A stretch of DNA of 10,297 nucleotides from Gammaproteobacteria bacterium (lineage in GTDB: Bacteria > Pseudomonadota > Gammaproteobacteria > Chromatiales > Chromatiaceae), in the NCBI GenBank assembly GCA_013041975.1, contig JABDQZ010000341.1:1-10297 (forward strand), in the 5' to 3' direction. The position numbers and the translations under genes were made by a program. Under the pieces are notes generated by a model. That model did no database searches. It was not told the DNA's origin and saw nothing but the letters and a program-made list of their open reading frames with translations. Each line of letters starts with the position of its first letter. The first letter of the stretch is position 1. Positions 1-7,289 of this stretch are shown here, in pieces.

Positions 1-137
1 GTTTCAAGCGCAACCAGGCGCATCGTCGTCATATCCTGACCAAGAAGAGCACCAAGCGTAAACGTCAGTTACGTTCGGATGCCATGTTGCACGCATCAGA
101 TGTTGCTTCAGCACGTCGCATGATGCCTTACGCATAA
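1..137 (+). CDS. rpmI: 50S ribosomal protein L35, C-terminal part (5' end outside window)
   Basis: The frame starting at base 3 is open from the window edge to TAA at 135-137. It reads as a very basic tail (FKRNQAHRRHILTKKS, then KRKRQLR, ending ARRMMPYA), which is typical of the second half of bacterial L35, a small protein of the large ribosomal subunit. L20 follows after 23 bp, the universal rpmI-rplT order, which supports the call. About 44 residues are present, so roughly the first third is missing. In gammaproteobacteria infC normally lies upstream; it is not visible here. No internal promoter is evident before rplT, so co-transcription is inferred. Confidence 0.95.
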   Translation, partial: FKRNQAHRRHILTKKSTKRKRQLRSDAMLHASDVASARRMMPYA

Positions 138-146
138 TCTTAAGTT

Positions 147-152
147 GAGGAG
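147..152 (+). promoter_or_regulatory. Shine-Dalgarno site of rplT
   Basis: GAGGAG lies 8 bases before the ATG at 161. It is a strong ribosome binding site and fixes the rplT start. Confidence 0.85.
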
Positions 153-160
153 AATATACG

Positions 161-520
161 ATGCCAAGAGTTAAACGTGGTGTAACGGCTCATGCCAAAC
201 ACAAGAAAGTATTAGACGAAGCTAAAGGTTATTACGGAGCGCGTAGCAAAGTTTACCGTGTAGCCAAGCAGGCTGTTATTAAGGCGGGTCAGTATGCATA
301 TCGTGACCGTCGCCAGAAAAAACGTCAGTTCCGCGCGTTGTGGATTGCACGTATCAATGCCGCAGCCCGTATGAACGGTATTTCATACAGCCGCATGATG
401 GACGGTCTGAACAAGGCAAACATTGAAGTAGATCGTAAAATGCTGGCTGATCTGGCCATGAATGATGCGGCAGCATTTACCGCACTGGCAGAACAGGCCA
501 AGGCTGCGCTCTCGAACTAA
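161..520 (+). CDS. rplT: 50S ribosomal protein L20
   Basis: This 119-residue basic protein matches L20 over its whole length, which is the family's usual size (about 118). Visible hallmarks are the N-terminal MPRVKRGVTAHAKHKKVL, the segment AKGYYGARSKVYRVAKQAV, then YAYRDRRQKKRQFRALWI and the C-terminal RNA-binding core beginning NGISYSRMM. L20 binds 23S rRNA early in assembly of the large subunit. In enterobacteria it also represses its own operon by binding the mRNA upstream of rpmI; that region is outside the window, so this cannot be judged. The start is set by GAGGAG at 147-152. The gene follows rpmI by 23 bp and precedes pheS by 99 bp that contain a terminator. Confidence 0.98.
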   Translation: MPRVKRGVTAHAKHKKVLDEAKGYYGARSKVYRVAKQAVIKAGQYAYRDRRQKKRQFRALWIARINAAARMNGISYSRMMDGLNKANIEVDRKMLADLAMNDAAAFTALAEQAKAALSN

Positions 521-524
521 GAAT

Positions 525-554
525 GTTCCTCTCTCCTGTCGAGGGAGAGGGAAC
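525..554 (+). repeat. Intergenic inverted repeat (hairpin) between rplT and the terminator
   Basis: GTTCC (525-529) pairs with GGAAC (550-554), and CTCTCC (531-536) pairs with GGAGAG (544-549). One T is bulged and the loop is seven bases (537-543). There is no T tract after it, so it is not a terminator by itself. It may stabilise the rplT mRNA 3' end, or be a copy of a dispersed short palindrome. The 3' arm could also pair with the 3' arm of the next hairpin, GGGAGAGG with CCTTTCCC, using one G-U pair. Confidence 0.6.
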
Positions 555-562
555 AAACAAGA

Positions 563-593
563 GGGAAAGGCCTTCCAGCCTTTCCCTTTTTTT
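563..593 (+). terminator. Intrinsic terminator between rplT and pheS
   Basis: A perfect 8-bp stem, GGGAAAGG (563-570) with CCTTTCCC (579-586), has an 8-base loop and runs into TTTTTTT. It should end or attenuate rpmI-rplT transcripts before pheS. This is the position of the pheST attenuator in enterobacteria, but no Phe-rich leader peptide is seen here. Confidence 0.85.
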
Positions 594-619
594 CGCTGTT
601 ATTTTTGACCGGGATAAAA

Positions 620-1639
620 ATGAGTATCGATCTGGACACAGTGTTATCCAAGGCCCAGGCTGAAATTGAGGCCGCAGGCGATTTACGTGCACTTGATGAG
701 GTCAGGGTTGCCTATCTGGGTAAAACCGGTGCCATCACCGAACAGTTGAAACAACTGGGTAAACTGCCCAAGGAAGAACGATCACAGGCAGGGCAGGCCA
801 TCAACAAGGCCAAGCAGGCTGTGCAGCAAGCCATTGAGTCACGCAAGTCAGCACTGGAACAGGAAGCGCTGAATGCGCGCCTGGCTTCAGAAACTATTGA
901 TGTGACACTACCGGGCAGGAACAGTAGCAGTGGTGGCTTACATCCTGTTACACGTACCATCGAACGCATTGAAAAGCTGTTTGCCAATGCCGGCTTCAGC
1001 GTGGCCGAAGGCCCGGAAATCGAAGACGATTATCATAACTTCGAAGCATTGAATATTCCGGAGCATCATCCGGCACGTGCCATGCACGACACCTTTTATT
1101 TTGATGAGCATTTGTTGTTGCGTACCCACACCTCTCCCGTACAGATTCGTGTTATGGAAAATGCCGAGCCGCCCTTGAAGGTGATTGCGCCGGGACGTGT
1201 TTATCGCTGTGATTCGGATCTGACGCATACACCGATGTTCCACCAGGTAGAAGGTTTTCTTGTTGATGAGAATGTCACCTTCGCTGACCTGAAAGGCATC
1301 ATTCATGATTTTCTGCAGGGCTTTTTTGAAAAAGACCTCAAAGTACGTTTTCGTCCGTCCTACTTTCCTTTCACCGAACCATCCGCCGAAGTGGATATTG
1401 AATGCGTTATGTGTGAGGGCGGTGGCTGTCGTGTATGCAGTCATACCGGTTGGCTGGAAGTACTGGGCTGCGGCATGATTCATCCGGCAGTGATGAAGCA
1501 CGTCAATATCGACAGTGAAAAATACAGCGGCTATGCATTTGGCATGGGCGTGGAGCGTCTTGCCATGTTGCGTTATGGCGTGAATGACTTGAGGTTGTTC
1601 TTTGATAACGATCTCAGGTTTCTGAAACAGTTTGCTTAA
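620..1639 (+). CDS. pheS: Phenylalanyl-tRNA synthetase alpha subunit
   Basis: This is the catalytic subunit of the cytosolic alpha2-beta2 enzyme that charges tRNA-Phe. From ATG 620 it is 339 residues long, close to the family's size. An N-terminal helical coiled-coil arm (about 1-90) contacts tRNA. The class II core follows, with motif 2 around residues 192-212 (GRVYRCDSDLTHTPMFHQVE) and motif 3 near 308 (GMGVERLAMLRYG). A Cys-rich stretch (CVMCEGGGCRVCSHTGW) is of the kind seen in many PheS proteins outside the enterobacteria. The frame could also open at TTG 605, but the family start (M-S-x-L) fits ATG 620. The ribosome site is weak (a GGGAT-like stretch about 5 bases upstream). pheT follows after 11 bp. 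Confidence 0.97.
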   Translation: MSIDLDTVLSKAQAEIEAAGDLRALDEVRVAYLGKTGAITEQLKQLGKLPKEERSQAGQAINKAKQAVQQAIESRKSALEQEALNARLASETIDVTLPGRNSSSGGLHPVTRTIERIEKLFANAGFSVAEGPEIEDDYHNFEALNIPEHHPARAMHDTFYFDEHLLLRTHTSPVQIRVMENAEPPLKVIAPGRVYRCDSDLTHTPMFHQVEGFLVDENVTFADLKGIIHDFLQGFFEKDLKVRFRPSYFPFTEPSAEVDIECVMCEGGGCRVCSHTGWLEVLGCGMIHPAVMKHVNIDSEKYSGYAFGMGVERLAMLRYGVNDLRLFFDNDLRFLKQFA

Positions 1640-1650
1640 AGGTAGTCATT

Positions 1651-4026
1651 ATGCGTTTTAGCGAAAGCTGGCTTCGTGAATGGGTAAATCCCGATATCAC
1701 CACCGATGAACTTTCTCACCAGTTGAGTATGGCGGGTCTGGAAGTGGATGGCGTTGAAACTGCTGCTCCGGCCTTTAGCGGTGTGGTTGTGGGGGAAATC
1801 CTGTCACGTGAACAACATCCCGATGCCGACAAACTGGGTGTTTGCCAGGTCAATGTCGGTGGTGATGAAAATCTGCAGATTGTTTGCGGTGCCAAAAATG
1901 CCGCTGCCGGTATGAAAGTTCCTGTGGCAACGGTCGGTGCGAAGTTGCCGGGTGATTTCAAGATTAAAAAAGCCAAACTGCGTGGTGTACAGTCTCTGGG
2001 CATGATTTGCTCTGCTTCTGAACTGGGGCTGGCTGAAAGCTCTGAGGGCATCATGGCGTTGCCTGTTGAAGCAACGCCGGGTCAGGATTTTCGTGACCTG
2101 CTTTCTTTGGATGATGCCCTTATCGAAGTTGATTTGACGCCAGATCGTGGCGACTGTCTGAGTATTGCGGGTATTGCGCGTGAAGTGAGCGTGATCAATG
2201 CAGTGGCACTGAACAAGCCGGCTATCGATGTTGTTAAGGCCGAACATGATGAAACCTTGCCGGTTGAAATTCAGGCTCCACAAGGCTGTCCGCGATATGT
2301 GTGTCGTATCGTCAAAGGTATTGATGTCAATGCGCCAACGCCTGACTGGATGGTGGAAAAACTTCGTCGTGGCGGTATCCGTGCCATTAACCCGGTGGTT
2401 GATATTACCAACTACGTGATGCTGGAACTGGGACAGCCTATGCATGGCTTTGACCTGGCCCAGCTGGCTGACGGTATTCTAGTGCGCATGGCAGGACAAG
2501 GTGAAAAACTGACTTTGCTGGATGGTTCCGAAATTGCTCTGACAGAAGACAGTCTGGTGATTGCCGATCACAAGCGTGTACTGGCACTGGCCGGTATTAT
2601 GGGTGGTGAAGATTCCGGTGTCACTGATTCAACTAAAGACATTCTGTTTGAATCGGCCTTTTTCAATCCTCTGGCCATTACCGGCAAAGCCCGTAATTAC
2701 GGTTTACACACGGATTCTTCACACCGTTTCGAGCGTGGTGTTGACTGGCAGCTGCAGGTCGAGGCGATTGAGCGTGCAACCGGATTACTGATTGAAATTG
2801 CCGGTGGTGAAGCCGGGCCTGTCAATGAAGTAGTATCCAAAGACGACTTGCCATCAACCGGACAGATCCATTTACGGAGTGAACGCGTTAGCCAGATTCT
2901 CGGCATCGAGATTGAAGATGAGCACATCGAGCAAATTCTCGTCATGCTGGGAATGACACTCGATAAATCAGCTGTAGGCTGGTGGGTGACAGCACCTTCA
3001 AGCCGTTTCGATATCGCCCTTGAAGTTGATCTGATCGAGGAAATTGCGCGTATTTACGGTTATGAGAATATCCCGACCAACAGGGCTGTTGCTTCCCAGG
3101 ATATGCATCCGACAAAAGAAATTGGTTTTGACCTGCTCAAAGCCAAGCGCCTGCTGGTGGCACGTGATTACCAGGAATCCATTACCTACAGTTTTATCAG
3201 TCCTGAACTTGCCGACATTTTGACGCCGGGTGAGGAGCGAATCAAACTGGCTAACCCGATTTCGGCCGATATGGCTATCATGCGAGGCTCTTTGTGGGCA
3301 GGCTTGATCCAGGCTATGCAGCACAATATTTCCCGCCAGCAAAACCGCATTCGACTGTTTGAATCAGGTTTGAGCTTTAAGCAGCATGGTGGCATTGTGC
3401 AAAAGCCAATGTTCGCCGGGCTGGTGAGTGGTCCTGTCAATGAAGAACAGTGGGATGCAGATAAGCGCCAGGTGGACTTTTTTGACCTGAAAGGAGACCT
3501 GGAAGCCGTGCTGGCTATGACTGCTGATCCTGCCAGTTTCAGTTTTCAGAAGGCTGAAAATCCTGTTTTGCATCCAGGTCAGGCAGCGAAAGTGCTTCGC
3601 AATGGCGAGGAAATTGGATGGATTGGCATGCTTCATCCGGAAATTGAAAAGAAGTTCGGCCTGGGAATAAAAACTTACCTGTTTGAGGTGGAGCTGGATG
3701 CCCTGTCAGAAGGAAAGCTTCCTGCTTTTGAAGCTTTGTCGCGTTTTCCTTCAATTCGTCGTGATTTGGCACTGGTTATGCATGAAGGCCTGGACTTCAG
3801 TGATGTAGAAAAATGCGTCAAATCCTCGGCATCGACAATTGTTAAAGACATTCGTTTATTTGATGTCTATACTGGGGATAACATAGATTCTGGTCGAAAA
3901 AGTTTAGCTTTGAGCTTGATTTTACAGGATTCTTCCAAGACACTTACGGATGAAGAAGTTGAAAATGCAGTGCATGGTGTTTTATCCGCACTTTCTTCTG
4001 AACTGAATGTTGAATTGAGAGATTGA
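1651..4026 (+). CDS. pheT: Phenylalanyl-tRNA synthetase beta subunit
   Basis: At 791 residues this is a normal full-length bacterial PheT. It forms the heterotetramer with PheS and contributes tRNA binding and editing. Visible parts in order: the N-terminal B1 region and EMAP/OB-fold tRNA-binding domain (about 40-150, with ADKLGVCQVNVG and ICSASELGL); the TPDRGDCLS signature at 163; the B3/B4 editing region with NPVVDITNYVMLELGQPMHG and the HTDSSHRFERGVD segment; B5 (from about 400); the catalytic-like core with EVDLIEEIARIYGYENIP; and the C-terminal FDX-ACB anticodon-binding domain from about residue 698 (FPSIRRDLALVM). The ATG at 1651 is preceded by AAAGG. It is surely co-transcribed with pheS (11 bp apart) and ihfA (4 bp apart). 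Confidence 0.98.
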   Translation: MRFSESWLREWVNPDITTDELSHQLSMAGLEVDGVETAAPAFSGVVVGEILSREQHPDADKLGVCQVNVGGDENLQIVCGAKNAAAGMKVPVATVGAKLPGDFKIKKAKLRGVQSLGMICSASELGLAESSEGIMALPVEATPGQDFRDLLSLDDALIEVDLTPDRGDCLSIAGIAREVSVINAVALNKPAIDVVKAEHDETLPVEIQAPQGCPRYVCRIVKGIDVNAPTPDWMVEKLRRGGIRAINPVVDITNYVMLELGQPMHGFDLAQLADGILVRMAGQGEKLTLLDGSEIALTEDSLVIADHKRVLALAGIMGGEDSGVTDSTKDILFESAFFNPLAITGKARNYGLHTDSSHRFERGVDWQLQVEAIERATGLLIEIAGGEAGPVNEVVSKDDLPSTGQIHLRSERVSQILGIEIEDEHIEQILVMLGMTLDKSAVGWWVTAPSSRFDIALEVDLIEEIARIYGYENIPTNRAVASQDMHPTKEIGFDLLKAKRLLVARDYQESITYSFISPELADILTPGEERIKLANPISADMAIMRGSLWAGLIQAMQHNISRQQNRIRLFESGLSFKQHGGIVQKPMFAGLVSGPVNEEQWDADKRQVDFFDLKGDLEAVLAMTADPASFSFQKAENPVLHPGQAAKVLRNGEEIGWIGMLHPEIEKKFGLGIKTYLFEVELDALSEGKLPAFEALSRFPSIRRDLALVMHEGLDFSDVEKCVKSSASTIVKDIRLFDVYTGDNIDSGRKSLALSLILQDSSKTLTDEEVENAVHGVLSALSSELNVELRD

Positions 4027-4030
4027 ATAA

Positions 4031-4330
4031 ATGGCACTTACCAAAGCAGATATGGCAGAACGCCTTTTTGAGGAACTTGGACTAAACAAGCGTGAAGCCA
4101 AGGAAATGGTAGAAAAGTTTTTTGAGGTCATTCGCCAGTCTCTCGAGAATGGTGAACAGGTGAAATTGTCGGGTTTTGGCAATTTTGACCTGCGAGAGAA
4201 AAAACAACGCCCAGGTCGTAACCCAAAAACCGGTGAGGAAATACCGATTTCTGCCCGTCGTGTGGTGACCTTTAAGGCTGGACAAAAACTAAAACAAAGA
4301 GTTGAAGCATATGCTGGATCCGGGGAATAG
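4031..4330 (+). CDS. ihfA: Integration host factor alpha subunit
   Basis: This 99-residue member of the HU/IHF family dimerises with IHF-beta and bends DNA sharply at specific sites. It acts in nucleoid structure, recombination and sigma-54 promoter activation. Features are the N-terminal helical dimerisation part (ALTKADMAERLFEELGLNKREAK), VKLSGFGNFDLREK, and the DNA-contacting arm GRNPKTGEEIPISARRVVTF, with the intercalating proline at residue 65. ALTKADMAE and its position directly after pheT identify the alpha rather than the beta subunit. The start lies 4 bp after the pheT stop, with only a modest GAGAG (4017-4021) inside the end of pheT, so translational coupling is likely. Confidence 0.97.
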   Translation: MALTKADMAERLFEELGLNKREAKEMVEKFFEVIRQSLENGEQVKLSGFGNFDLREKKQRPGRNPKTGEEIPISARRVVTFKAGQKLKQRVEAYAGSGE

Positions 4331-4673
4331 TACCAACGAAGACTTGCCTGTCATCCCAAGCAAGCGCTACTTCACCATTGGTGAGGTAAGTGAACTGTGT
4401 GAAGTGAAACCGCATGTATTGCGTTACTGGGAACAGGAATTTCCACAATTAAAACCTGTCACGCGCCGTGGCAACAGGCGTTATTACCAGCGCCACGATG
4501 TGATGATGATTCGTCAGATTCGTAGCCTTTTGTATGAACAGGGTTTTACCATTGGTGGTGCACGTCAGCAGTTGTCGAATGAAGACAACAAGCCTGTGAA
4601 GAACAATAACAGTGAAGTGATCAAGCAGATCACAGCAGAGCTTGAGGATGTGTTAAAGATTCTTAACGCCTGA
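4311..4673 (+). CDS. MerR-family transcriptional regulator of the ihfA-linked type
   Basis: From ATG 4311 this is a 120-residue protein. Residues 20-90 form a MerR winged helix-turn-helix: YFTIGEVSELCEVKPHVLRYWEQEF is the helix-turn-helix and RRGNRRYYQRHDV the wing. Residues 100-120 form a short C-terminal helix probably used for dimerisation. There is no effector domain and no metal-binding cysteine pair; the single Cys30 lies in the DNA-binding domain. A gene of this type directly after ihfA is a widespread gammaproteobacterial arrangement, with no assigned target that I know of. The start overlaps the ihfA end by 20 bases. A TTG at 4302 is also open in frame, but AAAGAG (4295-4300) is better spaced for the ATG. 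A strong terminator follows 15 bp after the stop. Confidence 0.93.
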   Translation: MLDPGNSTNEDLPVIPSKRYFTIGEVSELCEVKPHVLRYWEQEFPQLKPVTRRGNRRYYQRHDVMMIRQIRSLLYEQGFTIGGARQQLSNEDNKPVKNNNSEVIKQITAELEDVLKILNA

Positions 4674-4687
4674 TTTCTTTATTGTTT

Positions 4688-4729
4688 AAAAAAAACCGGT
4701 GTATCTCGAAAGAGGCACCGGTTTTTTTT
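4688..4729 (+). terminator. Intrinsic terminator of the pheST-ihfA-merR operon
   Basis: ACCGGTG (4695-4701) pairs with CACCGGT (4716-4722). An inner CTC-GAAA-GAG hairpin (4705-4714) has a GNRA tetraloop. The T tract covers 4722-4729 and an A tract covers 4688-4695, so it could work in both directions. It closes the operon that began upstream of the window. Confidence 0.92.
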
Positions 4730-4820
4730 GGCCACTATGGTTTTTCAAGATTGAGACAATGAGAGTGATGAAATAAAGACAGCCATTGCGTCGGGTAGCT
4801 GTACAAAAACAAACGAATGT

Positions 4821-6719
4821 TTGACTATAATCAAACAGGAAACTAATAAACCGGTAAGTCATATCAAATCCCAGAAAACCCGACAGTTTTACACCTTTTT
4901 GCACAAGCAGGTTCTGGTCTTGCTTGGGCTTTCGCTCGGTCCTGGTATTGGTTACATCATTTTAGCCATGGTTAACGGTGTTATGGGCAGGGCTGTTGCC
5001 TGGTATGTGCTCATGCTAATGGCATCAGCATGGGGCTATCGTCTCTACCGCCAGTTCGATTACCACACCATGAGTACCGCTGATATAGAGAGCTGGTACA
5101 AGTCTGCCAGTTATTTTTATTACCTTATCTTTTCTCTTTGGACAGTAGTATTTGTGTTATTTGCACCTTTGCACGAAGTGCAAATGCATTATATTGCCAT
5201 CTTTACGCAGATAGGTGCTTCAGTGGTGGCTTCAACCCTGCTGTTCAGTGACAGGCGCTTGTTTGTACCGATTATCCTGATATTGATTGTTCCGTTAGCA
5301 CTGTATTTTCTATTAATTGGAACCTGGTATGGCTATATTCTGACGATTTTCAGTATTGTGTTTTTGTGGGTGCTGTATTACGCATCTTCTAGCAGTAACC
5401 AGCTGTTGCAGAAAACCAATTTTCAGGCTTCGCATGACCAGTTAACCGGGTTGTACAACCGGAATTATTTCATCGATGCGATGCAGCAGGTCGTTAATAC
5501 GCTCCGTAATAATCAGGGGTATTGCAGCTTGTTGCTGATCGATCTCGATCATTTCAAAACCATTAATGATTCACTTGGACATGATGTCGGTGATGTGTTG
5601 CTGGTGGAAGCTTCGCGGCGGATGCAGTCCCTTGTTTCCAGGGATGCGGTGGTGGCTCGCATGGGTGGTGATGAGTTTATTGTCGTCGGCGAAGTCTGTG
5701 CCACCTATGACGAATGTTATGAGAGTGCGATATATCTGGCAGAGAACCTGCGTGAATCCCTTAAGTCGACCTACGATATCGATAACCACAATCTCTATAT
5801 CAGTGCCAGTATCGGTATAAGCATCCTGCATAAGCCGGAATTAAACGCCAATCAGTACATCAAGGAAGCTGACATTGCGATGTATGAGGTCAAGCACAAG
5901 GGGCGTGACGGCATTGTGGTGTTCGGTTCCGAGGTTGCCGAGAAAGTCGAGCGTAATCTGGAAATTGAGACCCAGTTGCATCATGCGCTGACCAATAATG
6001 AGCTTACCCTGAATTTTCAACCCCAGCTCGACAGGGAGCACAAAGTGGCTGGCTGCGAGGTGCTGTTGCGCTGGCATCATGAAAAACTGGGTCATGTTTC
6101 ACCGGCCGAGTTTATCCCGGTAGCCGAAAAGACTGGCCTGATTATTGACATCGGTAATCATGTGATTGAAGAATCATTCAAAACACTCAGAGACTGGTAT
6201 AGCCAGGGGATTGAGCTCAAGCAGTTATCGATCAATGTCAGTATGCGTCAGTTTTTTCATCATGCTTTTATTGATACTATTGAACGGCTCAGTCATCATT
6301 ATCTGGATGAGCAGTTACGCCGTTGCATAGTGTTTGAACTGACTGAAAGTGTTATGGCCGAGGAAATTGAGTCACTGGTCGGCTCCATGAACCGCCTTAA
6401 AGATAAAGGTTTCAGGTTCTCGATTGATGACTTTGGTACCGGCTATTCCTCATTGAGTTATCTGCGACAGGTTCCCCTGGATGAAATCAAGATAGACCGC
6501 TCCTTCATTGAAGAACTGAGCGAAAATGCCAGTGACCAGTCAATGATCGAAATGATCATGAATCTCTCTCAAGTGTTTGGTATGAAAGTGGTAGCAGAAG
6601 GCGTGGAAACCCCGGAACAGGAAAGCATTCTTCTGAATGGAAATTGTGATCTGTTACAGGGTTACCTGTTTTCCAGGCCTTTGAGCCGGGAAGCATTTGA
6701 AAAGTTTTACAGAGAGTAG
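4821..6719 (+). CDS. Membrane-bound GGDEF-EAL c-di-GMP turnover protein
   Basis: The protein is up to 632 residues. Six hydrophobic segments (about 31-50, 58-76, 96-115, 122-142, 147-167, 170-188) form an integral membrane sensor module. It is followed by a GGDEF diguanylate cyclase domain (about 200-365, intact GGDEF at 282-286) and an EAL phosphodiesterase domain (about 385-630). The EAL signature is EVL at 413-415, a common variant. Other active-site elements are retained: TES, DDFGTGYSS (536-544), KIDRSF and AEGVE. The inhibitory RxxD site is absent; SRDA stands in its place, which argues against classical product inhibition. Both domains may be active, or one may regulate the other. The start is uncertain: TTG 4821 has no clear ribosome site and overlaps a -10 box, and the next ATG (4968) would remove the first membrane segment. 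It lies 9 bp from a convergent gene. Confidence 0.9.
   Translation: MTIIKQETNKPVSHIKSQKTRQFYTFLHKQVLVLLGLSLGPGIGYIILAMVNGVMGRAVAWYVLMLMASAWGYRLYRQFDYHTMSTADIESWYKSASYFYYLIFSLWTVVFVLFAPLHEVQMHYIAIFTQIGASVVASTLLFSDRRLFVPIILILIVPLALYFLLIGTWYGYILTIFSIVFLWVLYYASSSSNQLLQKTNFQASHDQLTGLYNRNYFIDAMQQVVNTLRNNQGYCSLLLIDLDHFKTINDSLGHDVGDVLLVEASRRMQSLVSRDAVVARMGGDEFIVVGEVCATYDECYESAIYLAENLRESLKSTYDIDNHNLYISASIGISILHKPELNANQYIKEADIAMYEVKHKGRDGIVVFGSEVAEKVERNLEIETQLHHALTNNELTLNFQPQLDREHKVAGCEVLLRWHHEKLGHVSPAEFIPVAEKTGLIIDIGNHVIEESFKTLRDWYSQGIELKQLSINVSMRQFFHHAFIDTIERLSHHYLDEQLRRCIVFELTESVMAEEIESLVGSMNRLKDKGFRFSIDDFGTGYSSLSYLRQVPLDEIKIDRSFIEELSENASDQSMIEMIMNLSQVFGMKVVAEGVETPEQESILLNGNCDLLQGYLFSRPLSREAFEKFYRE
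4826..4831 (+). promoter_or_regulatory. Candidate -10 box (TATAAT) at the start of the GGDEF-EAL gene
   Basis: TATAAT is an exact sigma-70 -10 match, and TTGAC sits immediately before it. No convincing -35 is present 16-18 bp upstream; TGTACA at 4800-4805 is 20 bp away. If real, transcription would begin near 4838, inside the longest reading frame of the next gene, and the true start codon would be downstream of 4821. Confidence 0.35.
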
Positions 6720-6728
6720 CAAGAATAA

Positions 6729-7289
6729 TCAGGGTAAAATGGAGTTCATTGATCCCATAGGCTTGGCAAACTGTCGAACATTGTATTCCAGGCCCACCAT
6801 GGTATTGGTAATACCGCGCATATTACCGTCAATGTCACCTATCGAATTTTTCATGGCTTCCATTTCCTTATCAATACTTTGCATACTGAGGGTAAAGGAG
6901 TCGGTGTTCAGGCGGATCAAGGGTAAATTGGTCGTGATGCTGCCGATATTGTTGGCAATGGTATGCATGTAAGCCGTATGTTCATCAAACTTTCCGACGG
7001 TGGTGGAAATGTATTGCATGTCATCATCAATGACCACCAGGCGTGAGCGCATGGAGTCCATGTTGTTGACGATGGTATCCAGGCTGGTGGAAAGCAGCCA
7101 GACCAGACTGACGTTAACCACTGCGACAATCAACAGCAGGATGGAAATATAGCGAATCACCTTGTCAGTCATCTTGAAATGCTTATGGCGCTCATCAACA
7201 TGGAGCTGAGTTTCCCGGCCAAGTCGGGCCATGACCTCGACTATGGCCCTGCGGGGATCGTCCTGCATTATTTGTGGACTTTCTTTCAT
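6729..7289 (-). CDS. Single-span membrane protein with coiled-coil C-terminus (second gene of a paralogous pair)
   Basis: I do not recognise a named family. The 186-residue protein has a charged N-terminus (1-45, His/Lys/Arg rich just before the membrane), one hydrophobic span (about 47-67), and a long C-terminal helical region with Met, Ile, Asp and Asn at heptad-like spacing. It ends FAKPMGSMNSILP. The positive-inside rule suggests N-in, with the coiled coil in the periplasm. There is no signal peptide and no enzymatic motif. Architecture and C-terminal motif match the upstream gene, whose stop it overlaps by ATGA (7286-7289). Translational coupling is therefore likely and may set a fixed ratio for a hetero-oligomer. 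The ribosome site is weak, consistent with coupling. It ends 9 bp from the convergent GGDEF-EAL gene, and no terminator is evident. Confidence 0.8.
   Translation of the reverse strand: MKESPQIMQDDPRRAIVEVMARLGRETQLHVDERHKHFKMTDKVIRYISILLLIVAVVNVSLVWLLSTSLDTIVNNMDSMRSRLVVIDDDMQYISTTVGKFDEHTAYMHTIANNIGSITTNLPLIRLNTDSFTLSMQSIDKEMEAMKNSIGDIDGNMRGITNTMVGLEYNVRQFAKPMGSMNSILP

Noticed and set aside
524..660. Short frame from ATG 524 as a pheM-like leader peptide
   Set aside because: It has one Phe near the start, its Phe-rich part comes only after the terminator stem, and it has no ribosome site, so it does not fit leader-peptide attenuation.
938..2445. Long open frames on the minus strand across pheS and pheT (for example 938-1501 and 1804-2445)
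   Set aside because: They lie opposite highly conserved synthetase genes, have no family-like motifs and are explained by codon bias of the real genes.
4730..4820. A tRNA-Pro gene after merR
   Set aside because: No cloverleaf arms, T-loop sequence or CCA end can be read here on either strand.
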